Of a DNA stretch of 64,000 bases, positions 44,521-56,700 are shown one piece after another. The notes beneath the pieces were generated by a model. It made no database searches and was not told the origin of the DNA. It saw nothing but the letters and a program-made list of their open reading frames with translations. Made by a program: the position numbers and the translations under genes. The stretch is taken from the NCBI RefSeq assembly GCF_043290135.1, contig NC_134710.1, positions 280,435,776 to 280,499,775 of the forward strand, in the 5' to 3' direction. Each line of letters opens with the position of its first letter. Within the stretch, counting starts at the first letter, position 1. The DNA is from Rhipicephalus microplus. Its lineage: Eukaryota > Arthropoda > Arachnida > Ixodida > Ixodidae.

Positions 44521-47500
44521 AATCACGCTGAGGGAGAGCACGCACTGCGGTGAGCACCGTCCGTGTATGCCCCTGCCTCTTCAGCACGAACTCCAGTCTC
44601 GCCACCTGAGACTAAAGCTCTTTCGGTACAATACAATGAGCTCTTTCGGTACGGTACAATAAATGAAATGAAAATCACTGATTTAAATATTTCCCTTACT
44701 CCGGAATCTTTTTCATGCTATCTAGGACAGGATTCATACTGAAAATTGGACTAGCTAGATTTGATACAAGGTGGTAGGTAAAAAGCGCACAAAGAGAAGG
44801 TTACAAGAAAAGTACTATTGACGCAAGCGCTGCATTTCTTACTATACACTCATTCAAATCGTTCAACAAGTCCCTGTATTTGCGCTGTTATATACCTTCT
44901 CACACACAGGTGATCTCACGGGGACGTGACTTGAGTAAGGTCGGCACAAGAGGCAGTCATAGTTTTGTTCAACAGCACCTGTGTGAACTAAGAATCTTAC
45001 AAAGCGCACAGTGATCTACAAGCTGCATCAGAGACTTGATACGCACACTGTATTGACAATGTTTTGATAAATTCAGTAATTTTTTTCTCATTCAAACTTT
45101 CAGCTCGAACGGGGCTGAGCACAAAGAAGGAACTAGACAAAACAGGTGCTGTCTATAAACTAAAGTTTTATTGATTAAAGTACAGATTCAATTCATTATT
45201 TAACGTAGGTCACATTCCGAAAGGCAAACAGACGGCTCAGATATGCAAACTTCCCCCGCCTCTTTTAAGAATTACACTTTCGGGAGTTCCCGTGCCCTTC
45301 TATCACTAGGTTTGTGCACGATTACATTATTGTCAAAGAACCGTTCTGTTCGCGCTGAAAAGTTTTCAATAGGCATCAGTCCCAACTCGCCCACCTATCT
45401 ACTTTACTGTAATTTGCTCACAGTATTAATTTACAATGCAGACACGCGTTAGAGACGAATATGCGAGTAACACAGAGCTTAGCAATTTATTCAAACGTAT
45501 TGTACATCGGGTACAATAAAGTCTCTACATTTAGCGCGCACTACGCAGTAGCCACATTAGGACAACGAAGCTTGGATTTTGTGCCGTATCGGCTTATATG
45601 CTAAAGAACAAAAAAGAAATAACACGGGGTTCCTTATGCGCTCACCTAAGGTGAATAAAAGGCGAAATCAGTTTTATTTCTTCTCAGCCAAAGTACCCAA
45701 CGTCTCCCCTCCAAAGTATTTCTATATCAAACATGATTCTCTGACTGCCTTAAAAATGTGCTTTACTGCGGCCAATGAAGAATCAAATACGAGTGAAAAA
45801 AGAGTGTTCGGTATGACCGAAAACCGCTTAATGTTGCTGTTGCTTTTCGCAGAAACTCTAGGGCATTGTGCAACTGCACTAGTCCTGCTAACTTGATAGG
45901 CAATGCAGAAGGTGCTCTGGAGGCTTAGACTAGAAGCTGCGTTATATGAAGACGCGCGGAGCAAGAAACCATGTTACCGCGATACCAAATTAGTGCCGGT
46001 GCCCCTACGCTTTCCTTTATCTTCCCCTTTGCCTCTTCGACGCGGCGGGTGAACGGAAGAAAGCGGAGAGAGCACAAAAGAATTCGGGGACGGACCGACT
46101 CTAAGTTATTGGCTGAACTTGCACTCTATGTGCACAATAAAAAGTCACGGTGGCCGCCATATTGCAGAGCAACTGTCTGTGTCATCACATAAAAAGAGAG
46201 TAGAATATAATATCGCTAATTATTTGGTGGACAAACATTTGATTGATGCCCTATATAATCATCGCAGCTGAAATTATAAATTTAATATACTACCGGTGAC
46301 AAAAAAAGTATTATTGGCAGGGCGTGACTTCTTCGTGTACTATACGTTCTCCGCAAATGCACATACTTGTATTGTTAGCGAGGTCATTAACTCTACCGAG
46401 CTAGAGAAAGAAGTCCTCAGCCTGCGATGCCGTGTATGGCTGGTCCAGATTATATATAATATGAGTGGTCTCTTATTATAGAAAAAGAAATGCGAAGACG
46501 CTTGTTTGTGCCTTCTGTATTTGAGTCACGGCTTAGCAGGTTTGGCGAAAGGGTATAACAGGAATAGGAAGAGAGAGGAAGAGAGGAGTTACGAGGTTAA
46601 GATAGGAAGTAGTCTTCCTTGGTTAAGAAAGGTAGTCCACCCTGGCACGGGCAAGAAGGACTACTTGCTGGTACACCGACCTACTTCTGAACCGTTCATG
46701 AGTAAGAAAGAATAGGAGAATAAAAAAACAACGCGTCGTTTGCTACAGCACTTCCAGTTAATAGAACCTTCAAGGCTCAGCTGTTCACTGCTTCAAGTTG
46801 TCTGCAGTTTAGTGTAATCGGGGAGGAGGCAAGACAACTGGTAAGAACCGCGTCGCAGAAAGTACGTGCTTACTACCAATTACACTGAACGGCACGCCCC
46901 TTGAAACAGCTGAAACAACTTAACATCTTGAAGCACCCTAAAATACCTTGAACACTTTAATAGAAGAGCTAGGTATTCAACTGGAAGGCGTCATTTGGCT
47001 ATCTACCACTTCATAGGGGAAAGTGAGGAAGTCACTCACCATGAAGAATATGGCGGGGGGTAGGTGGCTTTTCTTGGCCTCAAGCACAGGTCACAGTGGA
47101 GAGTACAAGGTGTATGGAAAAGCACTGCCTCCTCTGCTCTCAGACGCATGGCACGTCGGCCGCTGTGTTTTGCGGCTTTTGCGCCGGTTTATCTAAAAGG
47201 ACTTGAGCGCTTAACTGCGGGAAACGTTCGAGCTCAAAGATCGGCAGAGCTAAGCAGAGTGAAAAAATACAAGTTCTCAGAACGAAATGAGAGCACAAAC
47301 AACAACACTATAGCGCAATGCTTATTTATTGCAGCCAAACTGCCCGCTAAACACTATGTTGAAGCTAGTAAATTATTACAAGATTGAAATTATATAGAGT
47401 TTGAAAATTGCTTCAACATCCAGAATTGAGAACAACATACATAAATACAAATACGATGAAGTGTTTAACAAATTATAAACAAATTTAAAAATCAAATTGC

Positions 47501-47639
47501 CACGTGGGAAAATTCACTTTGACCTTTATACTCGATTTTAAGGCCCGTAACCGCTCTGCGTTCATTTCCTGTGGTGCGTCCAACGCCCCTCTTTTTCTAG
47601 TTTGTTGCAATGCACCTACCTGGCCTTGTTGGTACCTGA
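44521..47639. other. No gene recognised; one possible Penelope-type end
   Basis: Near 45,118-45,175 the string 'acaggtgctgtctataaact', followed by 'aaagttttattga', resembles the outer end of the Penelope-like arm at 7,815-7,850. Otherwise no repeat or protein family was identified. The frame at 46,506-46,715 (69 residues) and the one at 47,064-47,387 (107 residues) have no recognisable domain. Confidence 0.45.
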
Positions 47640-47765
47640 CTAAGAAGTGAACAAATAGCACTGGACACGGAATGACGAGAGTACGAAAGACGAAAGACAA
47701 AAGCTTCCGTCTGTCGTCCTCTCAACTTCCCATGTCCAGCGCTGTTTGTTCATTTCTTAATCTAT
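47640..47765. repeat. Imperfect hairpin with about 45 bp arms
   Basis: The left arm 'aagaagtgaacaaatagcac' plus 'tggacacgg' pairs with the right arm 'catgtccagcgctgtttgtt' plus 'catttctt'. The loop is about 30 bp. It may be the end of a Penelope-like or foldback element. Confidence 0.6.
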
Positions 47766-48139
47766 GTTGTTTCGTTTCTTCATTTGTGTGTTCACTCCTC
47801 TTCACGCAGCAGTTTGTTTTTCTTCTGACGCGTCCCTTCCTCATCATGCCTCAGTGCGTTTTTTTATTCAACCTCAGATGGGGAAAAGGGGAGAGGGCTT
47901 GGTGGGTGACTTCCTGGTACAGTATCCGTGCTGACACAGCAGGCCTTGGGAAAACCTGTTTTAAACTGTACCTTTTCCTCTCGGAGCCCGTCCGCTCGGT
48001 AGTAGTAGGAGAAATGCGAGACGAGGGGGAGAGTTCAAAGTCGTGCGGCACGTGGTGGACGTTTCCGGAAATAGCCTCTCGTGAGCCAGAATCCTGGCCT
48101 CGAACAACACACAGAAAACTCAAGAGTGGCAGTAGTGAC

Positions 48140-48990
48140 AATGCCTAGACGCCAGACCCGTTACATACGGCAAGACGATAGAAATGTAGCATCGCACTCA
48201 CTGAGAATTATTATTTTACAATTCAAATATGAAAGACCTCTTCCAGAGAAAGTATTACTTAGATTTATCAGCCATTCAGTTGATGAATATTTGGGCACAG
48301 CTAGGCGCTGCTATAATTGTCAGAGGTTTGGACATTTGGCAAAAACTGCTGAGGAACAAGGCACTGCACAGTACGCGCAGAAGACCATCATCACGAGGAC
48401 AGCAAATTTACAACACAACCTAAGTATGCCACTTGCAAGGAGCCCCATGCTACTTCGTTCTCTGGATTCCCACAGAACAAGGCGGCTTCTCTTCAATATC
48501 AACATGACATCATCTACGGTCACACGTAACAGCATGACGCGCCTGAGCCAAACATGAACACCATGAACCCTGCATAGCCTCCTTGACCGAGAGCACAAAC
48601 CAAGTAATGACGTACGCGCAAGCTGCAAGGAGACAGCAAAAGCAAGATAAAAGTGCGGGAACATCAACAAGCCAGCAGCAAGCTCCACAAGAGTCTCAGG
48701 ATAGACCTCAAGAGCAAAGTCATCACGTGGTTAACATCCGAGAAAGCACGTACACATCGCGTCAAGTAAGTGTAATGCAAACAGATAATCTTCGGTGTCG
48801 ATAGCTGATCTTGTCATACCAGTGTTATTCTCGACTTTAAAAGCCATACTTCCCGTGATCCCACAAGCTAACAGCCTTCCTGAGGTCAACACCATCTTGT
48901 CGATGGAACAGGTAATGTGACAATCAGCCACAACAATCAGTGCGCAGGCAAGACATAAATAATATTTATCAAAATGTCGCAATCTTCCAG
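48140..48990 (+). pseudogene. LINE ORF1 (gag-like, zinc knuckle) remnant
   Basis: The plus strand encodes 'PLPEKVLLRFISHSVDEYLG' (about 48,240-48,300), then 'RRCYNCQRFGHLAKT' (about 48,302-48,346). This is a CCHC knuckle with its last Cys missing after a short loss. A second Cys/His segment follows ('CKEPHATSFSGFPQNKAASL' in another frame, about 48,435-48,495), then 'MTYAQAARRQQ' (48,607-48,640) and 'VNTILSMEQ' (about 48,888-48,915). This order is that of the nucleic-acid-binding ORF1 of Jockey/R1/I-type LINEs. The frames are broken several times. Confidence 0.75.
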
Positions 48991-49033
48991 TGGATTGTGA
49001 ATAGTATTCGCCCTAAGTGTTGAGACTTCAACA

Positions 49034-49035
<2 letters not shown>

Positions 49036-49070
<35 letters not shown>

Positions 49071-49071
49071 C

Positions 49072-49167
<96 letters not shown>

Positions 49168-49830
49168 TTCTATCTATCTATCTATCTATCTCTATCTATC
49201 TATCTATCTCTATCTATCTATCTATATATCTATCTATCCGTCGGTCCGTCTATCTGTCTATAAGTCCGTCTTTCCGTCTGTCGATCTGTCCATCTATCTG
49301 TCTATAAGTCAATCTGTCTGTCTGTCGATCTGTCCATCTATCTGTCTATAAGTCCGTCTGTCGATCTATCTATCTGTCCGTCTGTCCGTCTGTCTATATG
49401 TACGTTCTTCTATCTGTCTGTCTGTCCGTTCGTCTATCTGTCTATCTGTCCGCCCGACTATCTGTCTAATTGTCTGTCTATCGACAAGTTCGTCCGTCCG
49501 TCCGTCTGTCCGTCCACCCGTCCGTCTATCTGTTCTCCATTCATCCGTCCGTTCGCCTGTCTATCCATCCATCTGTCACTCTGTCGATCTATCTATCTGT
49601 ATGTCTGTCTATCCGCCCATCCGTCTGTCTGTCTATCCGTCCTCCTGTCTGTCCGTCTGTCTATCCCTTCATCTATCCATCTGTCTGTCTATCTGTCCAT
49701 CCGCCTGTTCGACCATTTGTCCATTCATCTATCTCTCTATCTGTCCGTCCGTCCGTCCCTCCGTCTGTCCATCCGTCTATCTGTCCGTCCATCCGTCCAT
49801 CTGTCTGTCCGTCTGTGTATCTATCTATCA
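49036..49830 (+). repeat. Long CTGT/CTAT microsatellite and derived tract
   Basis: Pure (CTGT)n then (CTAT)n runs to about 49,230. Degenerate 4 bp phased sequence ('ctgtccgtctgtctat', with CCGT, CCAT, CTAA variants) continues to about 49,830. The long YLSI/VCLSV frames are artefacts. Confidence 0.95.
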
Positions 49831-49869
49831 AATCGCCTATGTTTGGGTGCCCTCACAATCACCCCCTTA

Positions 49870-50960
49870 ACTTAGTTTAATCCAAAATTAGTGTGGACGG
49901 GTAAAATGGTTTGATGAATATGACTCGTTGGTCCTGACACACAATAGTTTGACACACAATAATTCACACACAATTGTGAATAATTTCACAATCCCGTTAC
50001 GTACGCCGACAAACTCTTCTCGCCACATCTTTTTTTAACGCACGGGTGTTAAGCTGGCATTGGCAACATTGACCCTAAAAATGCAAATAATAAATGTTTG
50101 TGTCCTAGCAGAGAAATCGAAGCCAAGCAATCTGCATGGAAACCAAGTATTCTACTACAGAGCCACACCAGGTCTTCGGAATAATTTGCAAGGAGAGCCA
50201 AACGTTCGTGAAACTTCAATGCTGGTTTTAGTGTTGGCTATTAGTTTCTCGCATATATTTAGCGCACTTCATAATGTTTCCCTTAATTAAAAATTACAAC
50301 AGAGTCAACTTGCATAGCATTGATTCCCAAGTTACGTGGGATCTGCCTGTGTTTTTTTTTTTGCGGGCACTAGCAGATGGCGATATGTATGTCACGAAAT
50401 AATCCTCATTTGGTATTGCAAAGCGCCAGTACTGTGTAAGCAAAGTAGTAGTTCGTATGAAGCATTATCTAAATAACACTCCTAAAATGCAGAAAATAAT
50501 AGTTGGCCTAGCGCGGTTTGGCCTCCTGCAGGCTTCGCAGCGCTTGCGGAGCGAAAGGATTGAACGCCAATGCACCCACTCGTCCAGCGGCGCACCATGC
50601 GCGTGCCGCCGGCAGGCATCAGCTGCGGGGCTATCTCCCGGCCAGCGCTGAGCACACTAGGCAGTATATTTCTAGACACTGTATTTGTAGTGACGATTCC
50701 CCATTTGTTACTCACAGAGTGCCACGAACGATGACATGTTAACTCAAAACACCGCATCTTTTACACAAGTGATCAGAAAACTACTTCGCATGATTTCATC
50801 GTGAGGAACTGCAAGAGGGTGCTCCTTTCCCCGTGATAGCAAAGTAGACGCGAAGGCTAGGCGATGGGTGAGAGCAGGGAAGGCGCTAGAGGAGAGGGTT
50901 GTGAACTGCTGGACTGGACGCATCTGTCTGGCATTGATAAAATAGGGAGGCGTTAATATG
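49870..50960. other. No gene recognised; GC-rich patch
   Basis: A GC-rich patch at about 50,510-50,650 has no recognisable coding pattern. A short 17 bp-type tandem duplication 'gaagtggccggaagc' appears three times at about 50,968-51,008. Confidence 0.5.
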
Positions 50961-51261
50961 AAGCTAGCGAAGTGGCCGGAAGCGAAGTGGCCGGAAGTGG
51001 CCGGAAGCGTAGCACGTACTCTTGTTTTATATGACACGCATGCCATATGTTATGTTAGGACGGGTCGTTTCCTACGTGTCTGTTCGCGTCGCGTAATACC
51101 AAATTTGGTACATATAAATCTAGCGAAACAGCGATGAGCTTATCATGAGCGTGGCATGTAGTCATGCTCTTAAATGACACGCATGTTATGAATATCATGT
51201 TTGCACCAGTCGTATAACTTCGTAATTCATTCACGTCACACAATACCAAACTTAGTATATG

Positions 51262-51536
51262 GCCCTGCCACGGTGGTTCAGTGGCTAAGGATTTGGGCTG
51301 CTGACCCGCAGGTCGCGGGATCAAATCTTGGCTGCGGTGGCTGCATTTTCGATGGAGGAGCGAATGCTCTAGGCCCGTGTGCTATTATTTGGGTGCACAT
51401 TAGAGGACCCCATGTGGTAAATATTTTCGGAGTCCTCCACTATGGCGTCCCTTAGAATCATATGGTGGTTTTGGAACGCTAAACCCCACATATTGCCACC
51501 TAGAGTTGTCACAATATCAACCCCCATATCAATCAA
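51262..51536 (+). mobile_element. Tick tRNA-derived SINE, nearly full length
   Basis: The tRNA-like head has an A box 'tggttcagtggctaagg' and a B box region 'gggatcaaatcttgg' at 51,272-51,335, then the body and the tail 'aaaccccacatat'. An extra 34 bp ('tgccacctagagttgtcaca' onward, 51,492-51,525) splits the tail. The flanks 'acttagtatatg' (51,250-51,261) and 'acctaggatatg' (51,537-51,548) form a 12 bp duplication with two mismatches, placing the insertion inside a tandem monomer. Confidence 0.9.
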
Positions 51537-51837
51537 ACCTAGGATATGTAAAGCTAGCGAAGTGGCCGCGAGTGCACTATAAATGATTGCAATGTACTCC
51601 TATTTTATATATCACGCATATCATCATCAGCATGTTTGAACGTGTGATTTACCTTCATCGTCCATTCCCGTCACGTGAAACCAAATTTGGTAAATATGAA
51701 GCTAGCAAAACGGCCACGAGAGCGTCATGAGCGTGGTATGTAGTCATGTTGTTACATGATACGCATGTCATGATAATCATGTGTGCAACTTCATCCATTC
51801 ACATCACGTAACACCAAATTTAGTATATGTGAATCGG

Positions 51838-51950
51838 TGAGGCCTACAATATTTTCGCCTCCATCGAAAATGCAGCCGTAGCAGCCGGGATTCGATCCCG
51901 CGACCTTAAAGTCAGCAGCCGAGTGCCTTAGCCACTAGAGCCCCGTGACG
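51838..51950 (-). mobile_element. Tick SINE, head fragment
   Basis: In reverse complement it contains the tRNA-like head ('gcagccgggattcgatcccg' and 'gtgccttagccactagagcc') and the first part of the body only. The tail is missing. It interrupts the tandem monomers. Confidence 0.85.
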
Positions 51951-52501
51951 GGGACATGTTTTACGACTCACGCATTTCATGAATATTATGTTTCAACGTG
52001 TCATTCATCTTTATTCTCCTTTCGCGTCACGTCATACCCAATTCGGTACATGCAAAGCAAGAGAAATGGTCGTCTTACAACGCATGTCATGATTATCGTG
52101 CTTTCACCACTCGTATATCTTCATCATTTCATCACGTCATGTAATAGCAAATTTGGAATATGTGAAGCTAGCTGAACAACCACGAGCGCACCATGAGCGT
52201 AAGGCGTGTAGTCATGGCCTACCGGACATGCATGCCATCATTTGCACGTCAAGGCCTGCCACCTATGTTCGCCATGCAGTCATATCATACATTACCAGTC
52301 TTGCATGATGTCATGTGAAGGAAACCACCACAAAAGCAGCGAGACCATGACATGTAAATTGTGACATGCATAACATACGTGCCATGATTTTTATGTTATC
52401 ACTAGTGACTTATGCTCGTGATAGTGTCATGTTATACCATACCAATTTTGGTATAGATTTCATCATCGAAGCGCCTAGGAGAGCTAAAAGTTGTAGGCAA
52501 T

Positions 52502-52555
<54 letters not shown>

Positions 52556-52556
52556 T

Positions 52557-52589
<33 letters not shown>

Positions 52590-52590
52590 A
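52502..52590 (+). repeat. (GATA)n microsatellite
   Basis: About 88 bp of 'gata' repeats with one 'tata' interruption, directly after the tandem monomers. The conserved right flank present at 21,797 and 55,112 is not seen here. Confidence 0.95.
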
Positions 52591-52659
52591 TATAACAAAA
52601 ATTCAACTGAAATGGGAGCTTCCTCAGCACATGAGCCCACAAAACTCCCCTGCCCCAAA

Positions 52660-52898
52660 GCCCCGCCGCGGTGGTCTAGTGGCTAAGGTACTCGGCTGCT
52701 GACCCGCAGGGCGCGGGTTCGAATCCCGGCTGCAGTGGTCGCATTACCGATGGAGGCGGAAATGCTGTAGGCCTGTGTGCTCAGATTTGTGTGCACGTTA
52801 AAAAACCCCAGGTGGTCTAAATTTCCGGAGCCCTCCACTACGGCGTCTCTCATAATCATATAGTGGTTTTGGGACGTTAAACCCCACATATCAATCAA
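52660..52898 (+). mobile_element. Tick tRNA-derived SINE, full length, with 14 bp target duplication
   Basis: The head 'ccccgccgcggtggtctagt' includes the A box, and the B box reads 'gggttcgaatcccgg' (about 52,713-52,727). The body carries 'cggagccctccactacggcg' and the tail 'atatcaatcaa'. The perfect duplication 'tcccctgccccaaa' lies at 52,646-52,659 and 52,899-52,912. The consensus-like head suggests a young insertion. Confidence 0.96.
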
Positions 52899-52912
52899 TC
52901 CCCTGCCCCAAA

Positions 52913-53644
52913 TATTTACTCCCTGGTAGAGAGTGAACTTGGTACACGTCATCGTAAAAGGCCCCCTGCTTAATGACAGAGTTTTTGAACAACATGACTT
53001 TGCTAAACTCCCCAGAGTGTTTCAGGTCATGTGGTTACAAACTACCTATGGGAGTTTTTAAAACCCTTTTTGGACGTGATGTACGAGTGTGTGTGTTTGT
53101 GCTTATGTATACGGGCATATTTGCACGTTGGTGTGAAACACCAGTGCTTTGTGTGGCTGACCGTGTGAGCATCTGTCGCCAGGCAACGGAATTATAAGTG
53201 AAGCCTAAATTGTGACGACCGGTTCGTGTTCACTCTGAACATTTCAATATATTTCGCACGATTTAACCAAGCTGGCATCGGTCGGATTTCTAAACGAAAC
53301 GCCGCGAATGCTGCGCTTCAAAGAGCCGAGTTACAAAAATTTTTGAAAAATAATTTAATGGTAGCAAAAGTAAACTGTTACCATCGTCAGCGATTGCTCC
53401 AGGAGTTTCGCCGTAAAACTTCGAAGCGGTCTGAAGTAGACTTCGCTCGACCACGGCAAGCGGGCCGGCAACCGGTCTGAGAGTTGCGGCGGCGACGCAC
53501 TCGCCCCATCTCCGCCGATGGTGGCTTCTCGGAGTGTCATCGGTATTTCACCGGCTGCAACACCTAAGCGGTAAGAAGGCCTAGCTATGCCGTCGGTATC
53601 AAGCCGGCATCGTAGGGAGCTCGCACTGCGTGCCAGCCGCCGGG
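52913..53644. other. No gene recognised
   Basis: The GC-rich part at 53,430-53,640 differs from its surroundings and ends at 'gcggtaagaagg', which resembles a splice donor at 53,571. No protein family was recognised in any frame. Confidence 0.4.
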
Positions 53645-53660
53645 GTGAGCTCTACGAGAT

Positions 53661-53902
53661 TGATTGATTGATTTGTAGGGTTAAACGTCCCAAAACCACC
53701 ATTTGATTATGAGAGACGCCGTAGTGGAGGGCTCCGGAAATTTCGACCACCTGGGGTTCTTTAACATGCACCCAAATCTGAGTACATGGGCCTACAACAT
53801 TTCCACCTTCATCGGAAATTCAGCCGCCGCAGCCGGGAACCGAACCCGCGACGTGCGGATCAGCAGCCGAGTACTTTAGCCACTAGACCCCTGTGGCGAG
53901 GC
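53661..53902 (-). mobile_element. Tick tRNA-derived SINE, full length, with 16 bp target duplication
   Basis: It runs from the tail (TGAT)n at 53,661 to the tRNA-like head at about 53,830-53,902. The flanks are 'gtgagctctacgagat' at 53,645-53,660 and 53,903-53,918, identical. The B box is slightly mutated ('gggaaccgaacccgc'). Confidence 0.96.
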
Positions 53903-53918
53903 GTGAGCTCTACGAGAT

Positions 53919-55042
53919 AGCATCGACTACCGGCGAGGCAGAGAATGTGTTTTACAAAAATGAAGGCTGCTGGAATGAATAAAAGTCTTCTGCACTTTTC
54001 GACCGCAGCTGTAAATTGGCTAACTCGAAAGCGAGCGCCGAACGAGTCAGAGACACACAGAGATAGCGTACGGCATGCATGCCCATGCAATGCATGCGAG
54101 AAACAGGAACCACGACTGCGAATCGTCTAGTTAGTTTAAGTCTATCACTCCGTAGCTTAAACTTTGTGTATAGTGGACACCTATTTATGTGCATGGAAAA
54201 AATAACGAGACGCAATTACTGCTCATCAGCAAGCGTCGTGTGATCGCAAGGTGTCATTCATTGAATCACCGTGCCGTACTCGTGAGTGAGGCCTAGCATT
54301 CGAACGTGGTAGCGGTGGTCTACCTCGATTCGTCACTGGAGCTGCTTAATTTGACCCGGTGATGAGTTCATTCAATGCCACTCAATGATTCAGTGCATTT
54401 TACAGATTGACAAACAGCGCTGCTAATAGAAATCTAGCCCGTACGACAGAGTGCAAACTGATAAAATTCTTTCACTATAGTTAAAAAGATATTGAATATC
54501 TGGCAGGCTTATTATAAAAGGCATGTGTGCTGATATGTTTACTTCAGGCGACCGCAACTTCATACCTACGCCGTGTGTGTTTATCGCTTCATTATGAGCA
54601 ATAATGGTCCATTCAGAGCTACACGGGAGATGAAATTATGGTGCCTATATATACCCGGTGATTGAATCGTAGGTGTGCAGCGTGGGTGGCAAGCTGTGGT
54701 GAGTGTGTGTGTTGTAACATTACGCGAACGTTGTGTGCATGTTTGTGTACTGTAATCACTATTATGTGCTTCGAAAGTAATGCAATAAAATTTACGCTTG
54801 CGCATGGTACGGCTGCTGACCTAATTTTTTATCGGTTGATGTAAAAATTTACTTTCATACAGACCTTAAAAAGTTCCCCGATAGATGTAAATACCTCCCC
54901 ATTCCCCGGCACCATGCAAAAACCTCCTACTGAAGGAGTAAATCTTTTACTTCCTCTGGATGATGTTTATAAAACCCCCATCGGGGCGTGCGCTAGAAGA
55001 CAAGTCATTTGCTCCCATCTCGGCTTATTTTTGTTTACAGTT
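53919..55042. other. No gene recognised
   Basis: No family motif on either strand. The short frames near 53,945-54,215 overlap each other on opposite strands without support. Confidence 0.55.
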
Positions 55043-55112
<70 letters not shown>

Positions 55113-55160
55113 CTTTCAAAGTTGTTTAATTTCGCTAGAAATGCTTCGCGTTTAAAAGGG
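55043..55160 (+). repeat. (GATA)n microsatellite with conserved right flank
   Basis: About 68 bp of perfect 'gata' repeats followed by 'ctttcaaagttg' and 'gctagaaatgcttcgcgttt'. This matches the flank at 21,797-21,845. No tandem monomers precede it here. Confidence 0.85.
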
Positions 55161-55651
55161 TTGGGACACGGTAGACGGAGTCCGAGCAAAGGGCACCGAG
55201 TGGAGAGAGCTACGCTGGTGGTTAGGAGATCACGGGCTACACAACCGTTAAGCACGTAAGCCAGCAAGATATACCACGCGCTCATATATAGCAGCATTTC
55301 TCGCGCATATGATTTCACACAAAGGCCCGATACAAGGCCCCAAAGTATAGCATGATGAGATAGGTTTGCGCGGCCTAAGCTGAGTCTGGGCTTCCTTAAT
55401 ACGCTTTAGTAGGTGTTTTTTATGTGTATGGTCAAATATGCCCATATCGTAAGTCTACCCGTAAGCCTGCATGATGTGTTACGTTCTGTGGACGAGCCAG
55501 TGGATTCCCTGCCTTAGGATGTGCTGTAATTGTCGTGCGATTACTCCATGTCTAACTGAAGACGCCAGTGCTTTCAAGTGTTTTGATGAAGCTCGTACAC
55601 CACATCAGTTCAAGCGTGGCGCGACAACTTGACAAACAAGTGAAGAGGAAA
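55161..55651. other. No gene recognised
   Basis: Nothing identified. Confidence 0.55.
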
Positions 55652-55667
55652 CGTAATAGCAAACGTT

Positions 55668-55912
55668 TGATTGATTGATTGATATGTGGGGTTTAACGTC
55701 CCAAAACCACCATTTGATGATGAGAGACGCCGTAGTGTAGGGCTCCGGAAATTTCGACCACCTGGGGTTCTTTAACGTGCACCCAAATCTGAGCACACGG
55801 GCCTACAACATTTCCGCCTCCATCGGAATTGCAGCCGCCGCAGCCGGGATTCGAACCTTCGACCTGCGGGTCAGCAGCCGAGTACCTTAGCCACTAGACC
55901 ACCGCGGCGGGG
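55668..55912 (-). mobile_element. Tick tRNA-derived SINE, full length, with 16 bp target duplication
   Basis: The tail is (TGAT)n at 55,668, the body contains 'cgtcccaaaaccaccatttg' and the head ends 'ctagaccaccgcggcgggg'. The duplication is 'cgtaatagcaaacgtt' (55,652-55,667) and 'cgtaatagcgaacgtt' (55,913-55,928), with one mismatch. Confidence 0.95.
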
Positions 55913-56164
55913 CGTAATAGCGAACGTTCGATGCACTGCATTCACCCTAGTCCTGAGCGGCTTGCTCTCCGGTTAATCTTTCTTACGCTAGTCGAAATAT
56001 ACGGCGAAACATACTTTCGTTAGATAATCATCTGTATCTAGGAGAAGATAATTTCTCCCGTTTTCTTTTTTGTTCATTCCCCTTTCCCTGCTTAGGTTAG
56101 ATCACTATAAGAGACAGTTTACAAATAACAAAACACAATGCAACTGGGTCCAGTGAGTGTGTTC

Positions 56165-56700
56165 TTGTCGCTACTACGCGTGAAACATAAGGTAAGAAGG
56201 AAAATAAGAAGAAAAGAACGGCAGGGAGGTTAACCAGCTTTTAGGCAGCCGGTTCGCTACCATGCGCATGGGAGAGTGAGGGAGGAGAATAAAAATAGAG
56301 AGGAGAGAGGGAAGAGAGATAATCACAGAACATTCGGCACCACACGCGCCCACACTCAGTCAAAGTCCAGTCTTGTCTTTCGCGGTGTGTGACAATGCTG
56401 TTGCAGCCGCTTGCTCAAGTCCCTGTCGCGTAGGAATTTCAAGAGAGCTTTTGCCGCCTTCTGTTGCATTGTCTTCTCTCGAGCACTTGAAAGAGTATTA
56501 TCCACAGACATTTGGCTGTTGTAGATGCGCGCAGAATTGGACGCCAGTAAGTCTCTCGATGTCATACAACGGACAGTCACACAGGATGAGGTGTAGCGTC
56601 TCTTCGCCACGACAGGCACCGCAGAGAGCGTTTTGGCCATTCGTACGACAAATGAACAAGATTTTGTAAATTCGTTTGGACATGCATCATTTCGACACGC
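56165..56700 (-). mobile_element. LINE 3' end fragment with Cys/His domain
   Basis: The minus strand reads 'ALCGACRGEETLHLILCDCP' then 'LYDIERL' (about 56,550-56,625). This is a CCHC-type domain found after RNase H or RT in I/R1/Jockey-like LINEs. It is followed in another frame by 'KAAKALLKFLRDRDLSKRL' (about 56,400-56,455). The 3' untranslated part ends in 'ttaacctccctgcc' near 56,225. Only the last few hundred bases of the element are left. Confidence 0.75.

Larger units (their letters stand above)
51015..52501 (+). repeat. Tandem monomers with TACCAAATTTGGTA, second array
   Basis: Units like those at 20,870-21,556, with palindromic cores near 51,097, 51,244, 51,679, 51,811, 52,035 and 52,146. 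Spacing is 110-150 bp after the inserted SINEs are removed. Each unit carries 'catgtcatgataatcatg'-type and 'gtggtatgtagtcatg' segments. The array ends 'gagagctaaaagttgtaggc' and passes into (GATA)n, as in the 21 kb array. Confidence 0.8.

Noticed and set aside
49017..49880. Long frames rich in Cys, Leu, Ser and Pro
   Set aside because: Products of the CTGT/CTAT tract and its degenerate continuation.
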